The translations under genes and the position numbers were made by a program. Below, piece by piece: positions 11,071 through 21,584 of a stretch of 64,000 nucleotides of DNA. The stretch lies in NCBI GenBank assembly GCA_949751835.1, contig CATKHK010000019.1, forward strand, positions 248,001 through 312,000, read 5' to 3'. Under the pieces are notes generated by a model. The model was given only the letters and a program-made list of their open reading frames with translations, was not told where the DNA came from and ran no database searches. Origin of the DNA: Blepharisma japonicum. Taxonomy: Eukaryota > Ciliophora > Heterotrichea > Heterotrichida > Blepharismidae. The stretch's first letter is position 1. Each line of letters begins with the position of its first letter.

Positions 11071-11508
11071 ATTAATTATTTAATCATAAAAAGATAATAG
11101 CAATTATTGGTAACTAATTTTTTATTAAATAGAAATGAAACTGGATCTAATGGTAATACTTAATATCAGGAGTGCATACAAAAATGTGTACTGGATGCTA
11201 TGTTTGCTATTTTAATCAATTTTATAATATTACTATATGTATTCAAATATACTAATTATAAATAAATATATTAGATTATAATGCTAAAGAATTACTAAAA
11301 ATTATTTTAGATCATTGCCAATATGAGATCAAATTATTTCTTCCCTTTTAAAATGACTTTGAGAAATTGGGTTTGATATTTTCAATGTGAAGATCCTCTA
11401 TTATTTCAGACAGAAATTTAAAGCAGATTATCTTTTATTAAAGATTGCCAGGTTTCACATTACCTGTTCGCCTAAGCACTGATTCACTTATACTAAAATG
11501 AAATGCAT
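11071..11508. other. Intergenic
   Basis: About 440 nt of AT-rich sequence between the YbaK gene and the tRNA. No coding frame or repeat recognised. The stretch near 11380-11500 is less AT-rich but shows no open frame of note. Confidence 0.45.
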
Positions 11509-11514
11509 AAAAAA
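11509..11514 (-). terminator. Pol III T-run terminator of tRNA-Arg
   Basis: Six consecutive A on the plus strand give TTTTTT directly after the discriminator base of the minus-strand tRNA. A run of four or more T is the normal RNA polymerase III stop. Confidence 0.8.
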
Positions 11515-11586
11515 TGACTGTGAGGGGACTTGAACCCCCAGCCTTCTGATCCGAAGTCAGATGCGCTACCGTTGCGCCACACAGCC
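11515..11586 (-). tRNA. trnR(ucg): tRNA-Arg (anticodon TCG)
   Basis: 72 nt that fold into a complete cloverleaf on the minus strand. Acceptor GGCTGTG pairs with CACAGTC (one G-U), D stem GCGC/GCGC, anticodon stem TCTGA/TCAGA with loop CTTCGGA, so anticodon TCG, which reads CGA/CGN Arg codons. Five-nt variable loop, T arm GGGGG-TTCAAGT-CCCCT, discriminator A. Internal A box (TGGCGCAACGG) and B box (GGTTCAAGTCC) are present. No intron and no encoded CCA. Confidence 0.97.
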
Positions 11587-11727
11587 GGTATAATATCTGA
11601 ATCGCTTTCGTATAAATAGTAAATCAATAAAAATTTTCCAATTCCATATGAAAAGCCAATTTCTTATTTTATCAAAATAGAATCTCAAATTTATAATAGC
11701 AAAAAAATTACATATAATAAATTAGAA

Positions 11728-12474
11728 ATGGACCCAAAGCAAATAGATGGAGAAGACCTGAAACAACGGCTTTCAGAAATCCTGGAATACCAATCTCATA
11801 ATCCATCTGCATCTGATCCAGTTATAAACCCTACTCTCAATTCACAGCTTGAAAACCATATGGATGCACATCTCAACAATTTAATGAGAAAAAACAGTGA
11901 AGAGATTAAAGAATCTCCTCCATCCCCAGGCAACCAAAAGAAAAGAGGCAGAAAGCCACTCCGCCCAAACGACCCAATCAAAAAGAAAACCGAAGAAAAA
12001 GACAAATACTGGCTTAGAGTTTTCAGAGCCCATATGAAATCCCAATATTCGAAAATTAAACCAAGGCTTACAAAGGAAGACCAGCTGTTTTGGCTTGAAT
12101 ATTTAGGCTCAGAAGGAAAGCCAGGCAAAGGCAATAAATTTTTATCATATGGCAAAAGATATAAAAACTTTTTATTTTCTCATCCAACTTTTGTTGCATA
12201 TTTTAGGGATTGATTTACCAATCATGGGCAAGATGATTTATCAAAGAAAACACAACAAGGATCTGATTTATGATATGTTTACTATGATTACGCAAGCAAA
12301 GACTTGTTTAATTATATTCCTCATGGATCTTCATCTATTGACGGTCAAGACTCTCCTTTGAGCTGCACTTCTCCGCCTGAGCCTCAAGAAGAAGTTTTGC
12401 CAGATCCAGTTGACTTCTGCATGATAGATCCTAATGACGAGACTTATTTTGAGTCTTTTATCAATCAGATGTAG
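11728..12474 (+). CDS. AT-hook DNA-binding-like protein
   Basis: 248 aa if the TGA codons at 12211 and 12271 are Trp; ends at TAG 12472. Residues about 70-80 read KKRGRKPLRP, a textbook AT-hook core (RGRKP) that binds the minor groove of AT-rich DNA. After it comes a compact basic segment, KDKYWLRVFRAHMKSQYSK to VAYFRDWFTNHGQDDL, perhaps a folded domain, and an acidic Pro/Ser-rich C-terminus. The short open frame at 12149-12361 in another phase is a shadow. A nuclear chromatin role is inferred from the AT-hook alone. Confidence 0.82.
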
Positions 12475-12550
12475 AGATGTATAAATTGGCTATGCTAACT
12501 ATAATTGATAGAAGATTTCTAAAAAAATGATTTTCTGATAATCATTAAAT

Positions 12551-13072
12551 ATGGTAGGCTGGTCTTTGAGCACGATTTTAACAGGAAAATTCATGAAAAT
12601 ATGGAGAATGGAAGGATTCATAAGGACTTTGGAAAGAGGAAGAGCGGTCAGGTTTAAGAGTATCGAAGATGTGGCTGGCGCAAGAGATGTTGCAAAATGT
12701 GTGGGGCAGGATCCTTATGGTAATAGATATTATCAAGACTTCAATGCGGATGATTATAATGAGTCTCATAATGGAGAACGGTGGGTCGAGTTTGCTGACA
12801 GGCATGATATGTGGCAAAAAGGAGACAGGATTCCACCTGAATGACATGCTTGGATTCATAAAATGGTGGATGAGCCACCTACTGCAGATAGCACTCATTT
12901 TTATACGCCATTTTTTAAAAAAAAGCACAGAACTTGTCCTTCAGGAACTCCAGCAGAAGTCGTTCCTCATGGTCATTGGAATAATCCGCATGCTAAACAA
13001 TTTCAAAATCATGTTAAAAGCGTTTTGTATACAACTTGGGAGCCAGAACAGAGAGAAAAAAGATACGATTAA
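12551..13072 (+). CDS. NDUFA12: Mitochondrial complex I accessory subunit NDUFA12 (B17.2)
   Basis: 173 aa. The family core is easy to see: GQDPYGNRYYQD near residue 55, RWVEFADRHDM near 80, then IPPEWHAWIHKMVDEPPT, in which the Trp before HAWIH is encoded by TGA at 12842. The C-terminal KHRTCPSGTPAEVVPHGHWN is as expected. NDUFA12 is a matrix-side accessory subunit of NADH:ubiquinone oxidoreductase. The protein is longer than human (145 aa) because of a longer C-terminal tail. The TGA at a residue conserved across eukaryotes is among the best evidence for the Trp reassignment. Confidence 0.96.
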
Positions 13073-13274
13073 ATCATTTAAGCATTTAAATGATGATAAA
13101 TTAAATATGCTTAATAAATTCATACATATATAATAATATTGATATATCATGAATATAAATAAATTCAGAGTCTAGCCATAAAGCCAATAATTTTAAAATT
13201 TTATTGTTTGCATTTTATCTCATAATTTAAGTTAAAGACTTTGATTATAGATAAGAATAATAATTCTATAATAC

Positions 13275-14318
13275 TTAAAGCCGAGGAAGATTTAATCTAT
13301 TTTCTTTATTATATCTAAAGCATTCCTGTATCTTTGAATTTCCAATTTCGCATAAAGTCTCTGGACTTCATTCGATATTTTTATGTGACTTTTTAATCAT
13401 TTTTGCTGTAATTGCCTTTCTAAAATCCTCTCTATTAACGACTTTCATTGCCAAATTAAATTCCATAATCAAGCAATCTCTAAAGCAAATAACTTTTCCC
13501 CTTTGAAAAGCTTCAAATGAAATTTTCAATGCTAATGGACAGTTTTCTCTAAGTTTGTTCAGCGTTTTTAAAGATCAAGTTGTGTTTAAAAAGTTTAGCT
13601 TTGAAATAATTAATTCAATGCTACAATTTGTATCAAAGCAGTATTTCAATTGACTCATGACAGGAAGAATTTTTGATAAATTTTCTGGAGGGTTTACATT
13701 AAATTTATCCAATGTTTTAATTAAATTTCCGCTGTACATTTCAGCTCTAATTGATTCAATATTAGCTTCAATGTAATAATTGGCAAAGCCAAATAAATAG
13801 CAATCAGCCCCATTGAGAATTTCTCCTGTTAGCGATAAATATAATCCTAATTCGGGTGGGTTTGTATTAGCAAAATAATGAGAAGCTCCTACAATAGGTA
13901 TTAATCCAATAGGGCATTCAGGCATTGCTCAGCACGTGTTTGGAGTCGCCACTTTTATAGAGCAACTTCAAGCAATTCCAGCCCCACCTCCAAAAGTTAT
14001 TCCATCCATTATTGCAACTCTAATTGTTTTCATTTGCTTTAGAAAATAAATCAGATTAAATTGAGCTGTAAATACTTCTTCTGGGTTATCGGTTTGATTT
14101 GCTAAAGCAATAATATCTCCTCCTGAGCTAAAAGCTCTCCCTTCGCCTGAAAATACTATATGTTTTTCCTCATTTGAAGCTTGATGCGCCAAGTCAAATA
14201 TGAAGTGATACATTTCGAGAGATATAGAATTCAATGATGATGGGCGTTTAAGTGTAATAAAGTACGCATCATTTCTTTCAAATCAGACTACTGAAGAGAA
14301 TTCTTTTACTCTTCTCAT
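13275..14318 (-). CDS. HIBCH: 3-hydroxyisobutyryl-CoA hydrolase-like (enoyl-CoA hydratase family)
   Basis: 347 aa, all five Trp codons being TGA. Motifs: FSGEGRAFSSGGDI near residue 60, MDGITFGGGAGIA near 105, AMPECPIGLIPIVGASHYF near 135, LYLSLTGEILNGADCYLFG near 160, which match HIBCH rather than short enoyl-CoA hydratases; the long C-terminal half also fits. HIBCH removes CoA from 3-hydroxyisobutyryl-CoA in mitochondrial valine breakdown. The oxyanion-hole Gly-rich segment and the catalytic Glu region (AMPE) are present. No clear mitochondrial presequence is visible; the ATG at 14316-14318 gives MRRVKEFSSVVWFERN. Stop TAA. Confidence 0.9.
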
Positions 14319-14401
14319 TTATTTACATATAGTCATTTTGTTTAAAAATTGCATTAAAAGCTATATTTATTTATAAATTATAATCACTTTAAAAATAATA
14401 A

Positions 14402-14911
14402 TTACCCATATTGAGAAACTTAGGTGGCTTTGATACTGATGATGACAATATAATAGAATGGGTGATATTTTTCTTTGTGTCAATGATAAATCCTTTAATC
14501 ATACTAAATTTACTGATTTTCATTATGGGGGATACATATAACAAAGTTCAAGATGGAAGAGATATAGCTGATAGGAAAGAACTTGCTGCTGAAATGATAC
14601 TTGAAGGGGAATCGCTTCTATATTGAAGAAGAACTGTGGGTGAGAAATTATATATTCAAATGTGCACTAAGTAGGAGCAGTTGAATGAAGATGATTCTTG
14701 AACTAGAAAGATTAGAGAGTTCAAATTGAGGATGTCAAAAATTCAAAAAACGAATGTGATAATGCTCAGCAGCATTTGATAGATTTTAAGAGGTTGGAAG
14801 AAAAAATCGATAGGATAATTGATGAGAGCAACGAAGAAATTATAGAAAAAAAAAAGGTGAGGGCAATACAAAGGTAAAGGAGGCTATTGAAGTGCTTAAA
14901 AATCAACTTTA
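14402..14911 (+). pseudogene. 5'-truncated, frameshifted remnant of a TRP/polycystin-like cation channel
   Basis: The frame reads LGGFDTDDDN (pore loop), a hydrophobic S6-like segment, NLLIFIMGDTYNKVQDG, then ADRKELAAEMILEGESLLYW with TGA as Trp at 14624. This is the pore-to-C-terminal part of ciliate TRP-like channels (NLLIAIMGDT is typical). A stop (TAA) lies four codons upstream of the match and no S1-S5 is found before it. Downstream a TAG at 14672 interrupts, the same frame then continues with WTRKIREFKLRMSKIQ, a shift in frame follows (QQHLIDFKRLEEKIDRII), and another occurs in a run of ten A at about 14846-14855. Several lesions plus the missing 5' part mean a decayed fragment, not a gene. 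Confidence 0.8.
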
Positions 14912-15030
14912 AAATTAAATTCAAGAGATAGTAAATATCTTCATAACTAAATCATATATTAAATCATTTATAAATTTATAGATGGTATTTGATTTTAGTT
15001 TTAAAACCAAACCTACTGTTTTATTTAAAT

Positions 15031-16824
15031 ATGAGTTTTTCAGAGAGCCTTCACGATAAGTTTGATATAGTTCATAAGCACGCTTTAGAAGGTCGAAAAG
15101 GCGGAGAAGAATTCATTCAGCTACTAAGAGAAAGAGTGCTTTTAGAGGAAGCCTATTCAAAAGGATTAGACAGACTTGGCACTCATCCATTTCGAGTAGC
15201 TACAAAAGGAACATTATCACATGCTATAGAAGCAATGAAAGGCGACTGCTTAAATCGAGCTTCTCAATCAAAATCATATATCGACAATGTCTCGAGTGAC
15301 CTTATTGACCCTCTGAAAGACTTATTAAATACTCAAAGACTGTCGATTAAAAAAATGAGCACAGAAGGAAAAAGACTTGAAAAGGAAAAGCTTCTACTGC
15401 AAGATAAAATTGAAAAATCGCACAGCAAATACATTAAAGCATGCTCTGAGTGTGAGCAGCTGACAGTTCAATTAGATCAGCCTTCTTCTATCGCAAGAAG
15501 TGGGAAATTAATACAAAAATTATACACAGCTAAGCAAGAACTTGATTCCAGCTTAATTCAGCATGTGGAATCCATAGACTCTTTCAATGAATTTTATCCA
15601 AAATACTGTGATACAATGGCAATGGTACTCGAAGTGTATCAAAACCAAGAAGAGCAAAGACTTGAATCTATGAAAGATGCATTGAGGAAACTAGTTGTAT
15701 ATGAGGCTTCATATATAAGAAACATCCAATATGATATAGATACACTAGCTAAAGCTATGGAGAGTATCAATCCAACAGTTGACTTAAAAGAATTTATTGA
15801 TGACAATTTTTCAGAGAATCCAAAAGCTTTTAAATATGTTTTTCAGCCATATGAAAGCAACCATCCTTCATTTAAAGGAGGAGATAGTAGGATGTTCTCT
15901 ATTAAAAACCCATTCGTAGAACTTTCAGCTGAAACTAAAGAACTTTATAAGCAAGAAATTGAACAAATTATTTCTAAATCATGGGCAGGGGATGCGAATA
16001 AAAGTGATTTTCAGAGATTTGGAGACATAATTAAATATCCAATAAGCAGAGAAGCATTTTGTAATAATATAAGTCAAAGAAAAACTCCAAGCACGACTTC
16101 ATTATCTGAGCCTGGATATATTCAAATTGGTGAATTAATGTCGCTGACACTTAATGAGTGCAAAAATTATGACGATATTAAAAGTATTAGAAACATTATT
16201 TATCTTTCGCAATCATTTCATAAAGAAACCGAGGGTCCAGCTTATCAATGGGAATATTTGCAATCTTTAATAAAATCACATTCAGTATGATCGAGTATGG
16301 AATTTTGGGAAAAAATCATTCAGTGTTCTATTGACGAAGATATTAAAAATTATGAAGATTATGGGATCGTAGATGGAGAAAACGAAGAAGAAACTGGCGA
16401 GAGACTGAAAAATATTGTGTTTTGCCAGTTGGGAGCATTTGGGCATATAATGGTTGGGTTTGAAGTAGATACAATGTATGCAGCTGAGCTTGTATCAAAA
16501 TATGCTTGCAGGTATCAATTGCCAGATGGAGATATAGATACGTTAATGGCAACTATTGATAAAGATTATAAACGTCAGGATAATGTATTTGAAGAGCCAG
16601 CTCATGAAGTGCTGCGCGGTGTACCAGATTGGTTGCAAGAACTTGAAATGCCCGTTTCCATGAAGAGGACAAATAATTTATTGCTAAGTGAAAGCTCAAA
16701 GAACTCAACGGTAGAAACTCAATTGACAGAGCAAATTGCGCAAGAAAATAAAGATCTTGAAGTAGGAGACATATATGCAGAAAATGAAATAACAGAGAAA
16801 ATTGAAGGAAAGGAATATAATTAA
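15031..16824 (+). CDS. F-BAR domain protein
   Basis: 597 aa; start ATG at 15031 is preferred because the frame upstream opens only with a TTG. The N-terminus shows an FCH/F-BAR module: MSFSESLHDKFDIVHKHALE, then GGEEFIQLLRERVLLEEAYSKGL, followed by about 230 residues of helix up to about residue 265. F-BAR dimers bend membranes in endocytosis and cytokinesis. One TGA (16288) is Trp in SVWSSMEFWE. Residues about 405-510 form a second helical region (EYLQSLIKS, FWEKIIQC, NIVFCQLGAFGHIMVGF) that vaguely recalls an SBF2/MADD-type helical domain; this is weak. No SH3 domain. The stop codon lies within a 63-bp tandem duplication. Confidence 0.88.
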
Positions 16825-16926
16825 TGACATTGATAAATATAATTTACCAACAATAGTGATAAAATTGAAGAAAAGGAATGTAATAAATGGCATTGATAAA
16901 CATAATTTACTAACAATAATGATTAC
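16801..16926 (+). repeat. Two-copy 63-bp tandem repeat across a stop codon
   Basis: Copy 1 (16801-16863) holds the last codons and TAA of the F-BAR gene; copy 2 (16864-16926) follows directly with about ten differences. The unit is 21 codons long, so copy 2 keeps the frame after the TAA. It is a short duplication that did not extend the protein because the stop was copied with it. Confidence 0.85.
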
Positions 16927-16929
16927 AAG

Positions 16930-17508
16930 GAAAAATGTTTTAATTCCTTTATCAAAAATGCCCAAAATTCTTCGTCCTTAATTATCCCTTTTGAGCAATA
17001 ACTATCCAGTTTCGCTGATATTAAAATTTACAATTTTAATAATATTTCTGGAAAGGGATCATAAATTTCACTTGAAGCAATAGTTTAAATTCTGTAGACA
17101 TAATTACCAAGTTCAAATACCCGAAGCTTGAATCCAATAGCATACCAAAAATATTCATTTTCCTATATAAAACATACCAGAGGTAATAGAAGGACTAGAT
17201 GCATCGTTTCCAAGAACGAAATTGATATTTTCCATTTGAACCAAAAATGACGAAATAGGTTTCACTACTATCCAAAGTATCTATATATTAAATGGGATTA
17301 TAATGTCTTGATTTTGCAGGCTCATTCACACGCTTACACCAAATTCTACTGTGGACGAGGTAATAGTAGTTAAAGTTCCATAATAATAAGTACCCTCATT
17401 GCCATTTGAGTGAAAACCTCATCAAGTTACAGCTCTGATGTAGATATATCCCCTATCTCTTATTGAATGATTGAATGTTATTAGAAGATAAATTCTTAAT
17501 GCTTCTAC
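16930..17508 (-). pseudogene. Decayed LamG/concanavalin-like surface protein fragment
   Basis: Reading TGA as Trp, the minus strand has 76 coding-like codons from 17508 to a TAG at 17281: YIYIRAVTWWGFHSNGNEGT, then TSSTVEFGVSVWMSLQNQDI. After the stop, sequence in other frames continues in the same style (YFVIFGSNGKYQF, then ASSPSITSGMFYIGKWIFL, then IKIVNFNISET). The order FTxSFWM-like strand, ligand strand, GKWIFL strand matches LamG jelly-roll folds of ciliate secreted proteins. Frameshifts and stops are spread over the whole stretch, so it is a pseudogene. The LamG call is a motif-level judgement. Confidence 0.55.
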
Positions 17509-17929
17509 TTACTAGATTGCTTGAAGTAAAAATCCATTGAAAATGGAGAATAAGTAGCATTTCCAAAGGGAAGGCAGAGAATAAGGAAGACCGTTTTAAG
17601 CTACATTTAATTATTATAAGCTATATAAAATGGATTATAGAATGAATTTGGAATCAATTATTAATATTAAGTAAAAGATACCATAAAAATGGAATAACAG
17701 GGATTTAAAAATTACATAGAACTTCTGCATAAATCTTTTAAACTATGTGTTATAAAATTAAATGGGAGTAAGACACTATATATTAACAATAAGCATATGA
17801 TAAAAGTTTAAGATTTAAATGATTAAGATAAGTGAAAAAATTAGAAATCTTAATAATTGTATAAATATGATAGATAGTGTATATTTCTTAGAGAAAGAGG
17901 AATATAATACAAACTTTGAGGTAGGCAAC

Positions 17930-18112
17930 TTATCTCTCATGTCGAAATGGTCACTTATTGAGTCTTTTGAAAGCTGGATTACTATAAGAATGTAATTCCA
18001 ATTTACTTGAAGTAAGATCTTCAAATCTAGTCGAAGGAAGTAATGCAGCATTTCAATATAAAATAAAAAGAGCATTGCTTAGGGTAAATTTGATACTGAG
18101 TATGCCTTGTTG
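17930..18112 (-). pseudogene. Coding-like remnant, probably 5' part of the same decayed surface-protein gene
   Basis: 61 open codons on the minus strand with TGA as Trp: GILSIKFTLSNALFILYWNA near the start, then SKLELHSYSNPAFKRLNKW, ending at TAA 17930. It is on the same strand and upstream of the LamG-like remnant, with about 400 nt of degenerate DNA between. Composition is protein-like, but no start codon and no continuation are found. Linking it to the LamG fragment is inference. Confidence 0.35.
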
Positions 18113-19169
18113 AAAACAAATTCTCAAATTTATTCTATGGGCATAATACCGCTGATTTCTATTTTACTTTGCAATAATCTCTTCTATTTCTTCTATCCAT
18201 TTTGCATTAAAAGTATAAGTATTCTGTCAGGAAAAAAAAATTCAAGATAGCTTACAAAATAATATTTTTGGTATTAGGTATTGATGCATCAGCTAATTAG
18301 ATAAATAAAAATATATTGTCAAAATTCATTTAATTTTTTATTTACTCTAATCAAAACCCTATGAGCTATGGCTAAATTTGGACCTAAACAAAGACTTAAG
18401 TTTGAAGAAGAACCCAGCATAACCTTTAATGCCATTTGCTAGAATTTTAATTATCTGCGTCGTCAATTAAAGTATTAATTAAATATTAAATTTAAAACAG
18501 TGAATAATTAATTCTGAATCTCCAAAAGCTGCTAAAATTAGAAATTTGGGAAAATCTGAAAATTATAAATATCGATTTTAGTCAGCTTAAAAAAAATTTA
18601 TAATTCATATCAAAATTCTATAATAGTTTTCAGCAAATTTTATAGCTAAATTCTTAATTTTAATGCATCATAAATTACTAAGAACTGAGTAATTTTCAAT
18701 TAATTTCATCTTTATGATGTAGATAGGTATAATATTTAAAACCATATTTATTCTACCAATTAAATCGATATCAGAAAGCTATAAGATTCAACAGGTCAAA
18801 TTTAAACATATTTTTATTCTTGTTTCATCTATTTCGATTCATTTATTTTTTTCAGTTCAATCATAAAATAATTGAATTAAAATCACCCAAAGATATTAAT
18901 AAAAGATGCAATATCATTTATTGATATCTAAATCTATCTTTGAATTTTTTCAATCATTAGACAGCTAATTTTAAAATAAATCAAAATTTTGTAGGTGAAG
19001 AAGTTTTCACATATCTTGCATGATATTCTTTATAATAATAAAAATTATTTAAGAAATATTTAATAAGCTATCTTGTGCATATGTGAAATTCTTCTAATCA
19101 AAAATTTATGAGTTGTCCGCTCAATTCATTTTTCAAAAACATTACGCACATAATGCCAATATAATAAAA
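18113..19169. other. Intergenic
   Basis: About 1 kb of very AT-rich DNA. A 24-codon frame at 18368-18442 and some short Glu-rich codon runs on the minus strand near 18170-18210 are too short to call. No RNA gene or clear repeat seen. Confidence 0.4.
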
Positions 19170-20273
19170 ATGAAGGCCAATAATCTATCGGAATTTCTCT
19201 TGAGCAGAGAAACAGGATCTATTCCAAGCCATATCACAACACAGCGATTCCCAATGAGATCATCATGGACTCCAAAAGTAATTTCTATTCAGTTAATCTT
19301 TACTCATATGGACGTAACGAATTCTGTCATATGAATCAAAGGAAGAGAAAATTATACCATTTCACTTAATAAAAGTGGCAAAGCTGTCTACCGAACTATT
19401 TTACCATTATCTCCACCAGTTATGCTTTCACAACCAAACGAGCATGTATACAAGGTGTGCTTATCATCGAAAGGGGCTTTTCTCATTCTCAAACGCAATA
19501 ATGAGAGGTACTTACAATTCTTCACTATTTCAGATGAAAGCTTGAAAAATGGATCGCTAGCACGAACAAGAGTCCTTGAAAAATTAGTTATCGAGTTTCG
19601 AAGTTTCGAAGAAATCGACTACGAACGGCAGATATTATCAGTTAAAGTGGGAAATAGATATCAATTATGGAGTCTGGAGTCCGAGGAAATCATATTGGAT
19701 TACCCGCTTCCTCCAAGCACAAAAATAAGATATTATAAAGGCTACCTTATTCTTTGTAATCAAGAAGAGAGGGGCTTAAAATTTACAGTAAGAAATATTG
19801 AAAGCAGCGAGATGTACTTGGTAAGAATCATGGGAGGCAGCAATGTCTACCACTTTGAGGTATGCCGAAGCTGGCTTGTAGTAAGTATGAAAGAGCATCA
19901 TATTCAACTTATAAATCTCATAACCAAAGAAACTAAATGAATCAAGAAAGGCGATGTGACACAATATTATGAAATTGACTGCGAGGACGACAGTTTACTA
20001 ACTTTCAGCGATGGCTCTGCAGTCTTGATTTCTAATCCTGAGGTAGAATTTACATTGGGGTCTCCAAACAGCATGTATGTAGATATTGAAGGCATGCTTC
20101 TTGCTTTCAGTAATGACACAAATGCGATAAGAGTATTAGATCTGAAGACCTCAAAAATTATAAACTCAATTGAAGTCAAAAAAAGAGGCGAAGTCACATG
20201 TATTGGCCTTAATGATGAAACTCAGCAAATTTTCGTTGGTTTAAAATCTGGGAAGATCTGCTTGCTAGATTAG
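19170..20273 (+). CDS. Beta-propeller/WD-like hypothetical protein
   Basis: 367 aa from ATG 19170, with TGA as Trp at 19332 and 19938. The sequence alternates short beta-type strands and turns (VYKVCLSSKGAFLILKRNNE, RYQLWSLESEEIILDYPL, IRVLDLKTSKIINSIEVKK, VTCIGLNDETQQIFVGLKSG), the look of a degenerate WD40 propeller; canonical GH and WD pairs are mostly missing. The frame is open for 19 codons before the ATG but has only TTG there, so the true 5' end could be further up or spliced. The last blade-like segment ends right at the TAG stop. It could be the C-terminal propeller of a larger protein such as a BEACH type; that is not shown. Confidence 0.7.
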
Positions 20274-20318
20274 CTTTTTTGAAAATTAATTAACCCATGT
20301 AGCCATTATAAATTTTAA

Positions 20319-20468
20319 ATGGGCTGTAATATGTCTTGTCAAGACCGCAGCGAGACAGGAGCTGCAGGAGAAGTTCTGGTTGGCGGAAATAAGGATAAAA
20401 AAGAGAAAGAAAAATATGAGAAAAGCGAAAAAAATACTGAATCGAAACGATTAATCAAAAAAACTTAA
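20319..20468 (+). CDS. Small MGC-type protein, likely N-acylated
   Basis: A 49-codon frame (ATG to TAA) in the gap between the propeller-like gene and RPL11. It starts MGCNMSCQDRSETG: Gly2 with Ser6 fits N-myristoylation, and Cys3/Cys7 fit palmitoylation, a dual signal for membrane binding. The rest is Lys/Glu-rich and probably disordered (KDKKEKEKYEKSEK). Third-position use resembles other genes. It is convergent with RPL11: the two stop codons are 56 nt apart. Real gene is likely but not proven; no family known. Confidence 0.55.
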   Translation: MGCNMSCQDRSETGAAGEVLVGGNKDKKEKEKYEKSEKNTESKRLIKKT

Positions 20469-20524
20469 CTAAACAACGTAATTATCTTCAATGCTAAGCT
20501 GTTTGTTTAGAAAACTACGCTAAG

Positions 20525-21052
20525 TTAGTTAATGAGAATTCCTTCATATTTTTGTTGGAACCATTGCATAGCTTCTTCTCTGGTGACTTTCTGGCTCTTT
20601 CCCAGTCTTGAAGTGGCGTGACGTCTGTCTTTGACTCTTGAGCCACTGCGTGATAGGACAACGTAGAAATCCATTCCATAAATACCTGTGTTAGGGTCGT
20701 ATTTTATGCCAAGATCAATGTGTTCTTGGACGCCAAAGCCAAAGTTTCCACTTTTTGAGAAGTTTTTCCTTTTAAGTTCGAATTCTCTGACTTTTAAGCC
20801 TCTTTCCAAGATATCTTCAGCTTTATCTCCTCTGACAGTGGTGTAGACTGCGATTTTTTCGTTACGACGGATTCCGAATGAGCGAATGGTATATCTAGCC
20901 CTTGAGAACACTGGTTTTTGGTCTGTAAGATCGGCCAAAACTTTTCCTGCTCTAGTGACTCTATCGCCGGCCTCACCAACACAAATATTGAGAACAAGCT
21001 TTTCAATTTTTATGTTTCTCATAGGGTTGTCCAGCTTCTCTCCCTTGACCAT
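20525..21052 (-). CDS. RPL11: 60S ribosomal protein L11 (uL5)
   Basis: 175 aa. The eukaryotic uL5 signature is plain: [20 protein letters not shown] at residue 11, [85 protein letters not shown]. The protein sits in the central protuberance with 5S rRNA and RPL5. ATG at 21050-21052 gives [13 protein letters not shown]; the frame extends a few codons further with only a GTG. Both codon use (frequent AAG, GTC) and its Trp codon (TGG) are those of a highly expressed gene. Head-to-head with RPS13. Confidence 0.97.
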   Translation of the reverse strand: MVKGEKLDNPMRNIKIEKLVLNICVGEAGDRVTRAGKVLADLTDQKPVFSRARYTIRSFGIRRNEKIAVYTTVRGDKAEDILERGLKVREFELKRKNFSKSGNFGFGVQEHIDLGIKYDPNTGIYGMDFYVVLSRSGSRVKDRRHATSRLGKSQKVTREEAMQWFQQKYEGILIN

Positions 21053-21128
21053 TTTATTATTTACCACTCATTTTCCTTCGCATGTGAGACATATAAGTGA
21101 CTTAGAATTAGTTAATTAGATAAATTTA
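21053..21128. promoter_or_regulatory. Shared divergent promoter of RPL11 and RPS13
   Basis: Only 76 nt lie between the two start codons, so both ribosomal protein genes must be driven from this gap or from inside each other's 5' regions. It is AT-rich without a clear TATA box. Co-regulation is inference from layout. Confidence 0.6.
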
Positions 21129-21584
21129 ATGGGGCGCATGCATTCGAAAGGTAAGGGGATAGCATCCTCTGCTCTCCCCTACAAAAGAGCAGCACCAAGC
21201 TGGTTGAAAGTGTCTTCGTCAGAAGTCAGCGAGCACATTGTCAAGCTAGCAAGAAAAGGTCTTTACCCATCACAGATCGGTGTAATTCTCAGAGACACTT
21301 CAGGAATCCCACAGGTCAAATCCGTTACTGGTGCTAAGATCCTCAGAATCCTCAAGAAGAACGGAATCGCTCCAGAAATCCCAGAGGACCTCTACCACTT
21401 GATCAAGAAAGCTGTGCAAGTTCGCAAGCATCTTGAAAAGTTCAGAAAGGACAAGGACAGCAAATTCAGGCTTATTTTGATCGAGTCAAGAATCCACAGA
21501 CTTTCTCGCTATTATAAAAGGACAAAGAAGTTGCCAGCTAATTGGAGATACAACTCTTCCACAGCCTCGGCTTTAGTAAGCTAA
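21129..21584 (+). CDS. RPS13: 40S ribosomal protein S13 (uS15)
   Basis: 151 aa, the usual length for eukaryotic S13. Motifs: [118 protein letters not shown]. It binds 18S rRNA in the small-subunit body. Codons are strikingly C/G-ending for this genome (ATC, CTC, AAG, AAC), a mark of high expression; both Trp codons are TGG. No intron. Confidence 0.98.
   Translation: MGRMHSKGKGIASSALPYKRAAPSWLKVSSSEVSEHIVKLARKGLYPSQIGVILRDTSGIPQVKSVTGAKILRILKKNGIAPEIPEDLYHLIKKAVQVRKHLEKFRKDKDSKFRLILIESRIHRLSRYYKRTKKLPANWRYNSSTASALVS

Noticed and set aside
14982-15031. Earlier start for the F-BAR gene (ATG 14982 plus 14-nt GT...AG)
   Set aside because: The candidate intron is 14 nt and does not match the consensus; ATG 15031 begins the conserved domain properly.
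18368-18442. 24-codon plus-strand frame starting MAKFGPKQRL
   Set aside because: Too short, no neighbours or intron that extend it.
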